Assembly: GCA_016710015.1 (NCBI GenBank)
Contig: JADJLR010000006.1
Location: 124,001-188,000, forward strand
Reading direction: 5' to 3'
DNA from: Flavobacteriales bacterium
GTDB lineage: Bacteria > Bacteroidota > Bacteroidia > Flavobacteriales_F > PHOS-HE28
DNA: 64,000 bases
Shown here: piece by piece, positions 30,498 to 39,506 of the stretch
Numbering within the stretch: position 1 is the first letter of the stretch
Layout of the letters: every line of letters starts with the position of its first letter
Notes under the pieces: model-generated
What the model saw: only the letters and a program-made list of their open reading frames with translations
The model's database searches: none
Told to the model about the DNA's origin: nothing
Translations under genes and position numbers: made by a program

Positions 30498-30526
30498 GAA
30501 GCCCCTGCCCTCACGGCGGGGGCTTC
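30498..30526 (+). terminator. Terminator hairpin after the giant gene
   Basis: GAAGCCCC...GGGGGCTTC forms a strong stem 20 bp after the stop codon, followed by a T-poor GTCCTTTC. It also lies just upstream of the rarA promoter. Confidence 0.65.
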
Positions 30527-30543
30527 GTCCTTTCGGGAGGTGC

Positions 30544-30551
30544 TACTTTTC
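30544..30551 (+). promoter_or_regulatory. Leaderless-type -7 box of rarA
   Basis: TACTTTTC (TAnnTTTG with one mismatch) ends exactly 4 nt before the GTG start at 30556. Confidence 0.4.
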
Positions 30552-30555
30552 GCCC

Positions 30556-31848
30556 GTGGAAACGGAACAACCGCTCGCCGAACGACAACGGCCTCGAAGT
30601 CTGGATCAAGTGGTCGGCCAAGAACACCTGGTCGGTGCCCAAGGCGTATTGGCGAAGGCCTTGGACGGTGGTATCCTACCAAGCATGGTCCTTTGGGGTC
30701 CGCCCGGCGTGGGTAAAACAACACTGGCACGGTTGATCGTACAAGGTCTTGGTCGCGACTTCCACGCACTCAGTGCGATCAATAGCGGGGTGAAGGATGT
30801 GCGTGAGGTGATCGAAAAGGCCAGTGGCGGCGGACTATTCACGCGAAGTGCCGTACTCTTCATCGACGAGATCCACCGGTTCAGTAAGGCCCAACAGGAC
30901 AGTCTGCTCGGGGCCGTGGAAAAGGGTATTATCACGTTGATCGGTGCCACCACTGAGAATCCCAGCTTCGAGGTGATCCCGGCGCTCCTCTCCCGCTGTC
31001 AAGTGTATGTGCTTCAGCCTTTGGGAGAAGAACATCTCCTGGAATTGCTCCAGCGTGCCATGGCCAATGATGCCACACTTCAGACGTTGAAGATCGAGAT
31101 CCGCGAGACCGATGCATTGATGCGTGCGAGTGGTGGCGATGCGCGGCGTTTGCTGAACACCTTCGAATTGTGTGTGCTTTCCGCCCAACGGAACGCTACG
31201 GACGGGTCGGTGGTGATCGATGACGCTTTGGTGAAGCATGTCGTACAGAACAACGCGGCGCGATACGATAAGCAGGGTGAGCAGCATTACGATATCGTCA
31301 GTGCGTTCATCAAAAGCATCCGTGGCAGCGATCCAAATGCCGCTGTGTATTGGCTGGCGCGTATGGTGGAAGGCGGTGAGGATGCGCTCTTCATCGCACG
31401 GCGCATGGTGATCCTGGCCAGTGAGGATATCGGGAACGCAAACCCGAATGCCTTGCTCATGGCAACCACCAGCATGCAAGCTGCTCAAATGATCGGTTGG
31501 CCAGAGAGTCGTATCATCCTAAGCCAATGTGCGATCTACTTGGCCTGTTCCCCGAAGAGCAATGCCAGTTATCTGGCCATTGTGAATGCCCAGGCCGCCG
31601 TGCAACGGACCGGGGACCTATCGGTACCACTGGCATTGCGGAATGCACCCACCAAGTTGATGAAGGAATTGGGGCATGGCAAGGAGTACTTGTACAGCCA
31701 TGACGGTGAAGGCCACTTCGTGGAACAAGAATTCATGCCCGATGTGCTCCGTGGCACGGCCTTTTATCGACCAGCAGCCAACCCCAAAGAACAGGAATTC
31801 GCAGCGCGTTTAGAGCAACTCTGGAAAGGAAAGTACAGCAAAGAATAA
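30556..31848 (+). CDS. rarA: Replication-associated recombination protein RarA (MgsA)
   Basis: A 430-residue AAA+ ATPase related to clamp-loader subunits, acting at stalled replication forks. It shows the N-terminal LAERQRPRSLDQVVGQEHLVG, Walker A GPPGVGKTTLAR, Walker B AVLFIDEIHRF, sensor 1 IGATTENPSFEV and arginine finger ALLSRC. The C-terminal oligomerisation part has KSIRGSDPNAAVYWLARM and ASEDIGNANP. The start is GTG; no earlier ATG exists in frame. Confidence 0.94.
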   Translation: METEQPLAERQRPRSLDQVVGQEHLVGAQGVLAKALDGGILPSMVLWGPPGVGKTTLARLIVQGLGRDFHALSAINSGVKDVREVIEKASGGGLFTRSAVLFIDEIHRFSKAQQDSLLGAVEKGIITLIGATTENPSFEVIPALLSRCQVYVLQPLGEEHLLELLQRAMANDATLQTLKIEIRETDALMRASGGDARRLLNTFELCVLSAQRNATDGSVVIDDALVKHVVQNNAARYDKQGEQHYDIVSAFIKSIRGSDPNAAVYWLARMVEGGEDALFIARRMVILASEDIGNANPNALLMATTSMQAAQMIGWPESRIILSQCAIYLACSPKSNASYLAIVNAQAAVQRTGDLSVPLALRNAPTKLMKELGHGKEYLYSHDGEGHFVEQEFMPDVLRGTAFYRPAANPKEQEFAARLEQLWKGKYSKE

Positions 31849-31855
31849 GCGACGG

Positions 31856-32302
31856 TCAATGGCTGCGCTCAGTCTCCAAGTAGCGCTTATGCATGTCGTA
31901 GATGATCCCGAGACTAACGCAAAGACCACCGACCGCTTGTTCGAACATTTGCCAAAGCACGTCCGCTACCACGTGTACCATTCCCCCTTTCGCGAAGGAC
32001 ATCCCCAGCACGAAAATGACGAGGTAGACCACGAAACCGACGATGGATCCGACCAGGCCAGAAGCAAGCGGGAAGCCGTGTTTCAACGAGATCCATTCGT
32101 GTTGAAGCGCTGTATGTACCGCGAAGGTCAGTGCGAATCCGAGGAGCATGTACACCACGCCAGCAAGGGTGAAATACAAAGTCATGGGAACGGAGAGTTC
32201 ATCCAGATCGTGCAGGGCCAATCCGTGCCAAAGCCAAGAGATCAGGTACATGACCGCACCCGAAAGCAGCGCCGGCAGAAGAATATGTCGTCTAAGTAGC
32301 AT
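31856..32302 (-). CDS. Four-helix integral membrane protein of unknown function
   Basis: A 148-residue protein with four hydrophobic helices: HILLPALLSGAVMYLISWLW, VPMTLYFTLAGVVYMLLGFA, LASGLVGSIVGFVVYLVIFV and a final VLWQMFEQAVGGLCVSLGII. I do not recognise the family. The ATG at 32302 is chosen because a perfect promoter box lies 18 nt upstream; the open frame to 32413 overlaps the divergent gene. It ends 8 bp from the rarA stop. Confidence 0.7.
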   Translation of the reverse strand: MLLRRHILLPALLSGAVMYLISWLWHGLALHDLDELSVPMTLYFTLAGVVYMLLGFALTFAVHTALQHEWISLKHGFPLASGLVGSIVGFVVYLVIFVLGMSFAKGGMVHVVADVLWQMFEQAVGGLCVSLGIIYDMHKRYLETERSH

Positions 32303-32320
32303 GCACTCGTTCCGCAGGTC

Positions 32321-32328
32321 CAAATTTA
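32321..32328 (-). promoter_or_regulatory. -7 promoter box of the four-helix membrane protein
   Basis: On the minus strand TAAATTTG is a perfect TAnnTTTG match, 18 nt before the ATG at 32302. Confidence 0.5.
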
Positions 32329-32389
32329 CAGTTTCCACATTGGGCAACACCCAAAGGGAATGGTGACTAGCACGTACTTTGCCCCTTGA

Positions 32390-34006
32390 ATGGAAAACGC
32401 GCCCACCTCGCATCGGGTTGCCTTGCTCGGGCTTCTATTTCTTTCAACATTGACCGGTTGTCGCAAGGATGTAGGACCCGCCCAGTGGGACATCGACGTG
32501 CTGGGCCCCTTGTTCACAACGCGATTGACCATTGCGAACCTGATCCCCGATTCGTTGCAGCAGATCGGGAGCAATGGAGCGATCACCCTGGTGTATTCCG
32601 AGGAGCTCTTCACCTTGGAACTCGACACCCTACTGTCGATCCCGGACACCTTGTTCCGTTACCCGTACGCCTTTCCACTTCCACCGGGTGATACGTTCGA
32701 CCTGCCAGCCGGATTCCCCGTCATCAGCGAAAACAACTTGATCCGGTTCAACCTAGCCGATCTTCAACTCCGTGACCTCCACATTCGCGAAGGGACCTTG
32801 GAATTGCACATGCGGAACAAGATCGGTAGTCGGGTGAATGGCTCGTTCGGCCTGCCTGGTGCACAGTTCAGTGACGGATCGAATACACTGGTCACCTCCG
32901 TGGATGCCGGTTCGCCGAGTTCACCTTCCTTCTCCACATTGGTCCGTGACCTTTCGGGTGCGCGATTCGATCTGCGCGGGCCGACATTCTCCGATGTGAA
33001 CACGCTAGCCAGTTCGGTATCTGCGGAATTGGACCCCACGGGTTCAGGGGCGGTGGTCACGAATCAGGACAGTGTGGTCATCGAAGCCAGCTACCGAAGC
33101 ATCGTTCCCAGTTATGCGCGGGGCTATTTCGGGAATCGGTCCGTGGAGAGTGGAGAGGTACGCACGCCTTTCAGTCTCTTCGAGGATTTCGTTTCAGGCA
33201 CGTTGGATCTGGACCAAGTGCAATTGCGACTGCACGTAAAGAACGGTGTTGGTATGGACATCCGCATTCGATTGAACGAGTTCCAAGCCGTGAACACGAG
33301 GACCGGTGCAACGGTGGACCTGATGGGTTCCATCATGCAGGGACCGATCAACCTGAACCGTGCGTTGGATCACGGAGGTGGCCCCACTCCTACCCTGTAC
33401 GAACGTACACTGGACAATACCAACAGCAATGTGGATGCGTTCGTCGAAACGTTACCGAACGAATTGCTCTACAACGTGGATGTGGAATTGAATCCACTCG
33501 GGAACATCAGCAATGGCAACGATTTCGTGTATTACGAAAGCGCTGTCTCGGCCGAATTGGATCTGGAGGTACCCTTGTCCCTCATCGCCACCGATCTGGT
33601 ATTGGAGAACATCGTGAAACCGGATCTGCCGGGTACGGCAGAGCATCCCTTGCTTCAAAACGGTACCATGCATTTGTTCGCCACCAACGGATTTCCTTTC
33701 GCAGCGAACGTGATCCTGGACATCGTGGACCTCGATCGCAATGTGCTGAGCAGCGCGCCGGTTTCAGGAGGCATCACAGCCGGTGTGTTGGGTGCAGGCC
33801 AGACCGTAACGGCCACCACCAATTCCGAGATGCATGTGGACCTGACCGAAGAACAGATCGACATGCTGTACGGCGATGGAAGATTCCGCATCCGTGTCGT
33901 TTTCAACACAGCGGACCAGACCGAACATGTCCAACTGTTGGAGCGGTATGCCATGGATCTTCAATTCACCGTTGGAGCGCGGTATATGGTGAATGGTGGC
34001 GAGTAG
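32390..34006 (+). CDS. Lipoprotein of unknown function
   Basis: A 538-residue lipoprotein: MENAPTSHRVALLGLLFL then LTGC with the lipidated cysteine near residue 24. The mature part is beta-rich, with no domain I recognise; it begins WDIDVLGPLFTTRLTIANLI. It overlaps the next gene by 14 bp, which encodes an outer-membrane barrel, so the two products probably work together at the outer membrane. Role unknown. Confidence 0.75.
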   Translation: MENAPTSHRVALLGLLFLSTLTGCRKDVGPAQWDIDVLGPLFTTRLTIANLIPDSLQQIGSNGAITLVYSEELFTLELDTLLSIPDTLFRYPYAFPLPPGDTFDLPAGFPVISENNLIRFNLADLQLRDLHIREGTLELHMRNKIGSRVNGSFGLPGAQFSDGSNTLVTSVDAGSPSSPSFSTLVRDLSGARFDLRGPTFSDVNTLASSVSAELDPTGSGAVVTNQDSVVIEASYRSIVPSYARGYFGNRSVESGEVRTPFSLFEDFVSGTLDLDQVQLRLHVKNGVGMDIRIRLNEFQAVNTRTGATVDLMGSIMQGPINLNRALDHGGGPTPTLYERTLDNTNSNVDAFVETLPNELLYNVDVELNPLGNISNGNDFVYYESAVSAELDLEVPLSLIATDLVLENIVKPDLPGTAEHPLLQNGTMHLFATNGFPFAANVILDIVDLDRNVLSSAPVSGGITAGVLGAGQTVTATTNSEMHVDLTEEQIDMLYGDGRFRIRVVFNTADQTEHVQLLERYAMDLQFTVGARYMVNGGE

Positions 34007-35246
34007 ATCCTTCCTATTTGTTCTTGCCGCTTCAGCTGCGCTATTCGGTGCATCGCAGCCCTTCGTATTGCCCCAAGAACCAGGTGTGGACCTGAACGCG
34101 GGTTGGGACCATACACTTACGGTTTCGGGGATCTTCGACTACAACGCGAACACGATCCGTAACGAATTGCCAATGGCCATCTATCGCGGTGGCTACTTGG
34201 AGCGCGAGTTGCGACAACGGTCCCTGGATGCCCTTTCCTCCAAGCACAATGCGGCAGGTTATGCTTTGGGTGGTCGCCTTACATGGACCGGTCCAGCGTG
34301 TTGGGAACGTTTGCCGGGATGGCGTCCACGGATCGATATTGCGCACCACGAACAAGGTGGCTTGCGGTTCACGGCGGATCAGTATGAACTCACCTTCTTC
34401 GGGAACGCACCTTTCGAGAACGAGCAAGCGATCCTCTCTCCTTCGGCGTTCACGCAAGTGAGATACCAGACCGTTGGCTTCGGCACGCAGCACACGCGTT
34501 CGGGATCCTTCTTGCGGTTGGATGTCGTCCGCGGCCAGTCCTACCAAGCCGTGGATGTACGGTGGGCAAGCCTGTTCACCGGTGAGGATGGCCGCGTTCT
34601 ACGATCGGCGCTACTGGGCGACTACTACGCAAGCGATACCGCAGGCAGTGGGTTGGACCGTACCAACGGGGTGGGAATGGCCATCGCAGGTAGATGGAAT
34701 ACGGACCTGCGCGTTGGGAAGCGAAGTGTTGCGTTCAGTGCATGGTTGGAAGACTTTGGCTTCGTCGGTTGGAATGGGAATTCGGTGCGCATCCATAAGG
34801 ACACGCTGATCCGCTTCACTGGATTCGACGTGGAGAATGTGTTCGAACTGGACCATGTGCTTCTCGGCGAGGATGAGCTGTTGGACACCTTCGGATCACG
34901 CTATCGAACGGGGGCATTCACAAAGCTTCTTCCCTTTCAAGTTGGCATCCAGGCCGTGCTTCCGCTCGGGGAACGTTGGAAGGTGGGGCTCGCTGTGGAC
35001 CATCGTCATTTGCCGGGCTATGTTCCACAAGCCATGCTCCTAGCAAGTCGGCGAGTCGGTATGCGAACACAACTCGGCACTACACTGAGCTACGGTGGTT
35101 TCGGAGGGATCCGCTGGGGATTCGGCGTGAAACATCGATTCGGGCAGCATGTGCTGCTGAGTGCATCCACGCCCCAAATTCCGGCTTTCGTTCTGGGGTC
35201 CGTCGGAGGTCTGGGGCTCTGGCTCGGTGTTTCCGTTGCATTCTGA
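33993..35246 (+). CDS. DUF5723-like outer-membrane beta-barrel protein
   Basis: A 417-residue protein with signal peptide (LFVLAASAALFGASQ) and repeated amphipathic strands to the C-terminus (LGTTLSYGGFGGIRWGFGVKHRFG, ending LGLWLGVSVAF with terminal Phe). NELPMAIYRGGYL and an early long loop fit the DUF5723/PorV-like barrel group as I recall it. It is translationally coupled to the lipoprotein gene by a 14-bp overlap. Confidence 0.7.
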   Translation: MVASRSFLFVLAASAALFGASQPFVLPQEPGVDLNAGWDHTLTVSGIFDYNANTIRNELPMAIYRGGYLERELRQRSLDALSSKHNAAGYALGGRLTWTGPACWERLPGWRPRIDIAHHEQGGLRFTADQYELTFFGNAPFENEQAILSPSAFTQVRYQTVGFGTQHTRSGSFLRLDVVRGQSYQAVDVRWASLFTGEDGRVLRSALLGDYYASDTAGSGLDRTNGVGMAIAGRWNTDLRVGKRSVAFSAWLEDFGFVGWNGNSVRIHKDTLIRFTGFDVENVFELDHVLLGEDELLDTFGSRYRTGAFTKLLPFQVGIQAVLPLGERWKVGLAVDHRHLPGYVPQAMLLASRRVGMRTQLGTTLSYGGFGGIRWGFGVKHRFGQHVLLSASTPQIPAFVLGSVGGLGLWLGVSVAF

Positions 35247-35306
35247 TCCTTCACTGACTCGTAGGGCGACCTTCCGTTGTCGGACTTGATGAACAACGAC
35301 CTACCC

Positions 35307-35314
35307 TACTTTTA
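35307..35314 (+). promoter_or_regulatory. Leaderless-type -7 box of the SMR exporter gene
   Basis: TACTTTTA (TAnnTTTG with one mismatch) ends exactly 4 nt before the ATG at 35319. No guanidine riboswitch is visible in the 72-bp upstream gap. Confidence 0.4.
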
Positions 35315-35318
35315 GCAG

Positions 35319-35645
35319 ATGAGTTGGTTCATTTTGGTGATCGCTGGCCTTTTCGAAGTGGGCTTTGCCACGTGTTTGGGAAAGGCCAAGGAAGCATCGG
35401 GAACGGCTGCCACCTGGTGGATGGTCGGCTTCTTCGTGTGCCTCGCGGTCAGCATGTACCTCTTGTACAAAGCCACGCAAACCTTGCCGATCGGTACAGC
35501 ATACGCTGTGTGGACCGGCATTGGCGCGGTGGGCACGGTCATCGTCGGCATCGTTGCATTCAAGGAGCCAACGGACCTGTGGCGCATCGTTTTCCTCTGC
35601 ACGTTGATCGCAAGCGTGGTCGGACTGAAACTCGTTACGCACTAG
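35319..35645 (+). CDS. SMR-family guanidinium exporter (Gdx/SugE-type)
   Basis: A 108-residue four-helix small multidrug resistance protein. The membrane-embedded glutamate is in AGLFEVGFATCLGKA (E13), and the Gdx/SugE-type signature is TLPIGTAYAVWTGIGAVGT. The rest has VSMYLLYKATQ and a C-terminal GLKLVTH. This motif set fits the guanidinium/proton antiporter branch rather than EmrE. It stands alone. Confidence 0.88.
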   Translation: MSWFILVIAGLFEVGFATCLGKAKEASGTAATWWMVGFFVCLAVSMYLLYKATQTLPIGTAYAVWTGIGAVGTVIVGIVAFKEPTDLWRIVFLCTLIASVVGLKLVTH

Positions 35646-35710
35646 CGGTCGTTCGTGAACAGTAGTGTGGGACCGGCGAAGTACACCCTGCGGTGTGCAA
35701 CTTCGCATTC

Positions 35711-36508
35711 ATGAAGATCGCCATTGTCGGATGCGGAAACATGGGGCATGCTTATGCACGCAGTTTCCGGAAGTACGGATTGCTCGGTGCGGATGAATTG
35801 GAGCTGGTCATTCGCAGCGAAGACCGTCGTGCGCAATTGGAAGGCTTGGGTCGGATCTCCACTTCCGTTGGTACAACGGTGGGCGCCTGCGACCTGGTGA
35901 TCCTCGCTGTGAAACCGCAGGACCTACAAACCGTTGCCAAGGACCTTGCAGCTGTATTGCGCGATGATCAAGTGCTGCTTTCGATCATGGCCGGGATCAC
36001 CATCCCTCGGTTGCAGGAGGTGTTGAAGCACCGCACCGTGGTGCGCGCCATGCCCAATGCGCCTGCGCAGATCGGCATGGGCATCACGGCCTATGCAACG
36101 GGTGCGGAACTCAGCATGCTGCAAACCGTGATGGTGGAGCAACTGTTGAACAGCACGGGACGGGCTGTACACTTGGAGGATGAATCGCACTTGGATGCGG
36201 TGACCGCTTTGAGTGGCAGTGGACCTGCCTACTTCTTCAAGATCGTGCAGAGCATGATCGATGCAGGAATGGAGCTCGGTCTGGCTCCTCACGTGGCGAA
36301 TGCCTTGGTGAAACAAACCATGCTCGGTAGTTATCACTTGATGGAACACGCCGATCGATCACCGGAGGAACTGATCAAAGCGGTCATGAGCAAAGGCGGG
36401 ACCACCGAAGCGGCCTTCAAGGTCTTGGCGAACGAGGATCTCGGCGGGGTCCTTCAGCGTGCCATCGGCGCTGCGTGCGCCCGATCCACGGAATTGTCCA
36501 CTTCCTGA
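35711..36508 (+). CDS. proC: Pyrroline-5-carboxylate reductase
   Basis: ProC makes proline from pyrroline-5-carboxylate using NAD(P)H. The 265-residue protein has IAIVGCGNMGHAYARSF (Rossmann glycines), ILAVKPQDL, the VRAMPNAPAQIGMG motif and the C-terminal signature DAVTALSGSGPAYFFKIVQSMIDAG. The ATG at 35711 fits the family; an upstream start would add six unrelated residues. Convergent with the OmpA gene with no gap. Confidence 0.95.
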   Translation: MKIAIVGCGNMGHAYARSFRKYGLLGADELELVIRSEDRRAQLEGLGRISTSVGTTVGACDLVILAVKPQDLQTVAKDLAAVLRDDQVLLSIMAGITIPRLQEVLKHRTVVRAMPNAPAQIGMGITAYATGAELSMLQTVMVEQLLNSTGRAVHLEDESHLDAVTALSGSGPAYFFKIVQSMIDAGMELGLAPHVANALVKQTMLGSYHLMEHADRSPEELIKAVMSKGGTTEAAFKVLANEDLGGVLQRAIGAACARSTELSTS

Positions 36509-38524
36509 TCACAATACCTTCACCTCCGTGCGCCGGTTCTGGGCCTTCCCGGCCTCGGTGTCGTTGGTCGCGATCGGCATGGTCTCGCCGTAGCCTTTCG
36601 CCGTGATCCGCTCGGCATCGATGCCCTTCGATACCACGAATTCGCGCACTGCCTTTGCACGCTGATCGCTCAATGTGAGGTTGGCGGAATCCGCACCGAC
36701 GTTGTCCGTATGGCCTCCCAATTCGATCCGAAGACTTGGGTTGTTCTGCAACAGCTTCACCAACTTCTCCAGCTCGGTATTCGAAGCGGGCAAGAGTTCC
36801 GCACTCGCCGTATTGAAGAAGATGTTCCTCAATGCGATGGAAGATCCCGCTGTAAGCGCACTCAAAGGCACATCCAGGGTGATCGGATCATTGGGTGTGC
36901 CCGCCGCTACGTCGTAGTTCTGTGAGAAGAACAGATATCCGGATGCACTTGCATTGAGTGCATAGGATCGGCCGCTGGGCAAGCAGACGAGGAACTCTCC
37001 GGTCTTTGGGTCGCTGTAGGTTCCTGTTGCCAACTCACCGGTGGCGAGGTCGAAGAGTTGTACATCGGCTTCCACGGAAGCGTCCGTCAACTTATCGTAC
37101 ACACGGCCTCGGATGTATGTGATCGGCAACGGACGTGCTTCGGGGTAGAGTGCAAAGCTGTACAGATCCAGATCGCCCAACCCACCGGGTCGGTCGCTCG
37201 CGAAATAGGCGATGTCGCCTTGTGCGTTCACCAGAAGACTGTTCTCATCCGAACCGGTGTTGATCGGATATCCGAGGTTCAACGCAGGCCCCCATGAACC
37301 ATCGGCCTGTTTCCGGCTCATGTAGATGTCCAGACCTCCGAAGCCCGGGTGCCCGTTGCTGCTGAAGTACAACGTTCGTCCATCGGGATGGATCTGCACG
37401 CTTTCCTCTTGCATGGGCGTGTTGATGTTCGGCCCCAACTTCTCCGGCTTGCTCCAGGTCCCATCATCGCCCATCGTGGTGGTCCAGATGTCCATGCTCT
37501 TGATGCCGTCCCTGGCCACCGAGCCACGGATGTAATAGATGGTGCGCCCGTCGCTCGCCATGCTGGGTTGCGTTTCCCAATGACTGGAGTTCACCGGTGT
37601 TCCCAAGTTCTGCGGTACGCTCCACCGATCACCGATGCGACGGCTGATGAAGAGGTCGCAGCTGCCTTCGCCTTGCAAGGAACCACCGTAGGACCCATCC
37701 GCCAACGCGCATTTGGTGAAGATCAAGAATCGCCCATCGGGACTGAGTGTCCCGGCACCTTCGTTGAATGCTCGGGTGTTCACCACGGGCAAGGGGATCG
37801 AGCTCTTCCAATTGCCGTCGATATCACGGCGGCTCACGTAGAAATCCTCCTGCATACCCCATGGCTGGATCTCCGGTGCTTTCACTCTTCGGGTGTAGAT
37901 CAAGGTGCCGTCATCCGCAGTGATGCACGGATAGTACTCGGGGTCCTCGCTATTCACGTTCGGCCCGAGGTTCACGGGTTCGAAGGGCACTGGCTGCTGA
38001 ATGGCACGTGCTGCGAACGCACAATTCTCCAGCCCAAGCTTCGCCCTTGCCTTGCGAAGCGGCTCCTCTTCCTGGGCGATGTAGGCCTTGTAGTTCTTCT
38101 CCGCTTGGTCGTAGTCGCCACGTTTGAATTCGAGGTCGGCCAAGTGAAGTCGCCCTACCGGAAAGAAATTCGGTGCAGCCGCGATCACCTCCCGGTAGCG
38201 TTGGATCGCCACGTCATCCTTGCCTTGTTGTTCGGCGATCTCGGCCAGCATGATCCGCGGCTCGACGAAATTCGGGTCGGCATCCGCAGCTTTGGTGAAC
38301 TCACTTTCGGCGCACTCCCACTTTCGTGCTCGCATGCAATCAGAGCCGCTTTCGTATCGTTTGATCGCCGTCTTGTCCGTGGTGGAATATCCTCCGGGTT
38401 GGGCGAAAGCAGGTTGCAGGAGGCAAAGGCAGGTGGCAAGAAGAGCCAACTTCGCCGAAAAAGATCGGATCGCCCTAACAACTAACAACTGACAACGAAC
38501 AACTGCATTCAGTCCAAAACTCAT
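36509..38524 (-). CDS. OmpA-family protein with TPR and PD40 propeller
   Basis: A 671-residue outer-membrane-associated protein. After an N-terminal export signal (LALLATCLCLLQPAFAQ) come TPR-like helices (ARKWECAESEFTKAADADPN, GKDDVAIQRYREVIAAAPN), PD40/WD40-like propeller blades (GTLSPDGRFLIFTKC, VQIHPDGRTLYFSSNGHPGFGG), a small carboxypeptidase-regulatory-like beta domain, and a C-terminal OmpA peptidoglycan-binding domain (LRIELGGHTDNVGADSANL, SDQRAKAVREFVVSKGI). This architecture is common in Bacteroidota near T9SS and gliding genes (PorE-like). The start overlaps the queE stop by one base; the first ~20 codons run through a short-word repeat, so the true start may be later. Confidence 0.85.
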   Translation of the reverse strand: MSFGLNAVVRCQLLVVRAIRSFSAKLALLATCLCLLQPAFAQPGGYSTTDKTAIKRYESGSDCMRARKWECAESEFTKAADADPNFVEPRIMLAEIAEQQGKDDVAIQRYREVIAAAPNFFPVGRLHLADLEFKRGDYDQAEKNYKAYIAQEEEPLRKARAKLGLENCAFAARAIQQPVPFEPVNLGPNVNSEDPEYYPCITADDGTLIYTRRVKAPEIQPWGMQEDFYVSRRDIDGNWKSSIPLPVVNTRAFNEGAGTLSPDGRFLIFTKCALADGSYGGSLQGEGSCDLFISRRIGDRWSVPQNLGTPVNSSHWETQPSMASDGRTIYYIRGSVARDGIKSMDIWTTTMGDDGTWSKPEKLGPNINTPMQEESVQIHPDGRTLYFSSNGHPGFGGLDIYMSRKQADGSWGPALNLGYPINTGSDENSLLVNAQGDIAYFASDRPGGLGDLDLYSFALYPEARPLPITYIRGRVYDKLTDASVEADVQLFDLATGELATGTYSDPKTGEFLVCLPSGRSYALNASASGYLFFSQNYDVAAGTPNDPITLDVPLSALTAGSSIALRNIFFNTASAELLPASNTELEKLVKLLQNNPSLRIELGGHTDNVGADSANLTLSDQRAKAVREFVVSKGIDAERITAKGYGETMPIATNDTEAGKAQNRRTEVKVL
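38475..38504. repeat. Short-word tandem repeat (AACAACT type)
   Basis: AACAACT/AACAACTG-type words recur four times in 30 bp (CTAACAACTAACAACTGACA, then ACGAACAACTG). It overlaps the first codons assigned to the OmpA gene and looks like intergenic sequence rather than a signal peptide. Confidence 0.5.
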
Positions 38525-39126
38525 CACGGGATATTCAAGTACTTGTGGGTCTGCAGGGAAATGCGCCACCGGGGATGCGCTTTCACGTGCTCCACGATCA
38601 ACGGCATCATCTCGTCGCGTTTGCTCCATTCTGGTTGAAGGAAAAGTGCGCAGTTTGGATCCAACCGGTGAACATGTTCTTCGGCCCAAATAAGGTCGTG
38701 CTTGTTGTACACGATCACCTTCAATTCATGCGCGACCGGGAATACTTCCTGTAATGGCGTCTTGAATTTCTTCGGACTGAAGCAGATATGGTGCCAATCT
38801 CCGGTGACCGGATGTGTACCGCTGGTCTCGATGTGTGTGCGGAATCCGACTTCACGTAACGCGCTCGTCAATGGGGCGAGATCGTGCATCAGTGGTTCAC
38901 CGCCGGTGATCACAGCGATCCGGGCTGGGTTCTTTGCAGCTTCCTCGACGATCGCTTCGACGGAGAACTTCGGATGTGCATCGGCATCCCAACTTTCCTT
39001 TACATCGCACCACGTGCAGCCGACGTCGCAGCCTCCCAATCGAATGAAATGCGCAGCCTGACCTGTGAAGAGCCCTTCGCCTTGAACGGTGTAGAACGCC
39101 TCCATGACAGGGAATAACGTGGACAT
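38524..39126 (-). CDS. queE: 7-carboxy-7-deazaguanine synthase
   Basis: QueE is a radical SAM enzyme in queuosine/deazapurine synthesis that makes 7-carboxy-7-deazaguanine. The 200-residue protein begins VMEAFYTVQGEGLFTGQAA and has the CxxxCxxC iron-sulfur motif at C33, C37 and C40 (CDVGCTWC). VITGGEPLMHD and THIETSGT are SAM/substrate motifs. The gene sits between two short-word repeats. Confidence 0.93.
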   Translation of the reverse strand: MSTLFPVMEAFYTVQGEGLFTGQAAHFIRLGGCDVGCTWCDVKESWDADAHPKFSVEAIVEEAAKNPARIAVITGGEPLMHDLAPLTSALREVGFRTHIETSGTHPVTGDWHHICFSPKKFKTPLQEVFPVAHELKVIVYNKHDLIWAEEHVHRLDPNCALFLQPEWSKRDEMMPLIVEHVKAHPRWRISLQTHKYLNIP

Positions 39127-39146
39127 GGCCGCAAAGGAACGGAAAG

Positions 39147-39238
39147 GAGTGGCGAGTGATGAGTAGCTTGTACGGAGTGGCGAGTATGGAGTGGCGAGTG
39201 GCTAGTGGCCAGTGCTGACCGAAGGAGCACTCACCACT
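39147..39238. repeat. Short-word repeat array upstream of queE (GAGTGGCGAGT type)
   Basis: The words GAGTGGCGAGT, GGAGTGGCGAGT, GAGTGGCTAGTGG and, inverted, CACTCACCACTCGC recur in about 90 bp with irregular spacing. It lies between queE and the terminator of the candidate ncRNA. No protein or known RNA fits. Confidence 0.7.
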
Positions 39239-39244
39239 CGCTAT

Positions 39245-39269
39245 CAAAAAAGAAAAGCCCACACAGGGC
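39245..39269 (-). terminator. Rho-independent terminator of the candidate ncRNA
   Basis: On the minus strand GCCC-TGTGT-GGGC is followed by TTTTCTTTTTT. It overlaps the 3' arm of the closing helix of the RNA described at 39247-39442. Confidence 0.75.
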
Positions 39270-39442
39270 CACGTTCAAGGAACCCATGGTATCACATGGG
39301 CGGGATCGCGATGATGGCTTCCGTAATCCTCTTGTCTCCGAAGAGAGCACCCGAAGGTGGCTGAGGCCCGCCGTACACCACCGAGGGTGCGATCCCTGAT
39401 GGAAATTGTTGGTTCCGATGAACAGATGGCCTGTATGGGCTT
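39247..39442 (-). ncRNA. Candidate structured RNA, 6S RNA-like
   Basis: A minus-strand RNA of about 190 nt folds into a rod closed at both ends. The termini pair over 15 bp (AAGCCCATACAGGCC at 39442-39428 with GGCCCTGTGTGGGCTT at 39270-39255); the one non-Watson-Crick position is a U-G pair in the minus sense but a mismatch in the plus sense. Inward come GGAACC/GGTTCC (39416-39411 with 39284-39279), an open region with a CCCATG/CATGGG hairpin on its 3' side (39300-39283), GGGATCGC/GCGATCCC (39396-39389 with 39309-39302) and an apical GCACCC/GGGTGC stem. Size, closing stem, central bubble and terminator fit 6S RNA, but this is inferred from structure only. Confidence 0.5.
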
Positions 39443-39506
39443 CGCGTTGACACCCTTGCGGGTGATGGATGCTTATTCAGGTCCGATGGAAAGAACGCTG
39501 CTGGTA

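Noticed and set aside
35247..35318. Guanidine riboswitch before the SMR exporter
   Set aside because: The gap is only 72 bp and shows none of the conserved guanidine riboswitch motifs.
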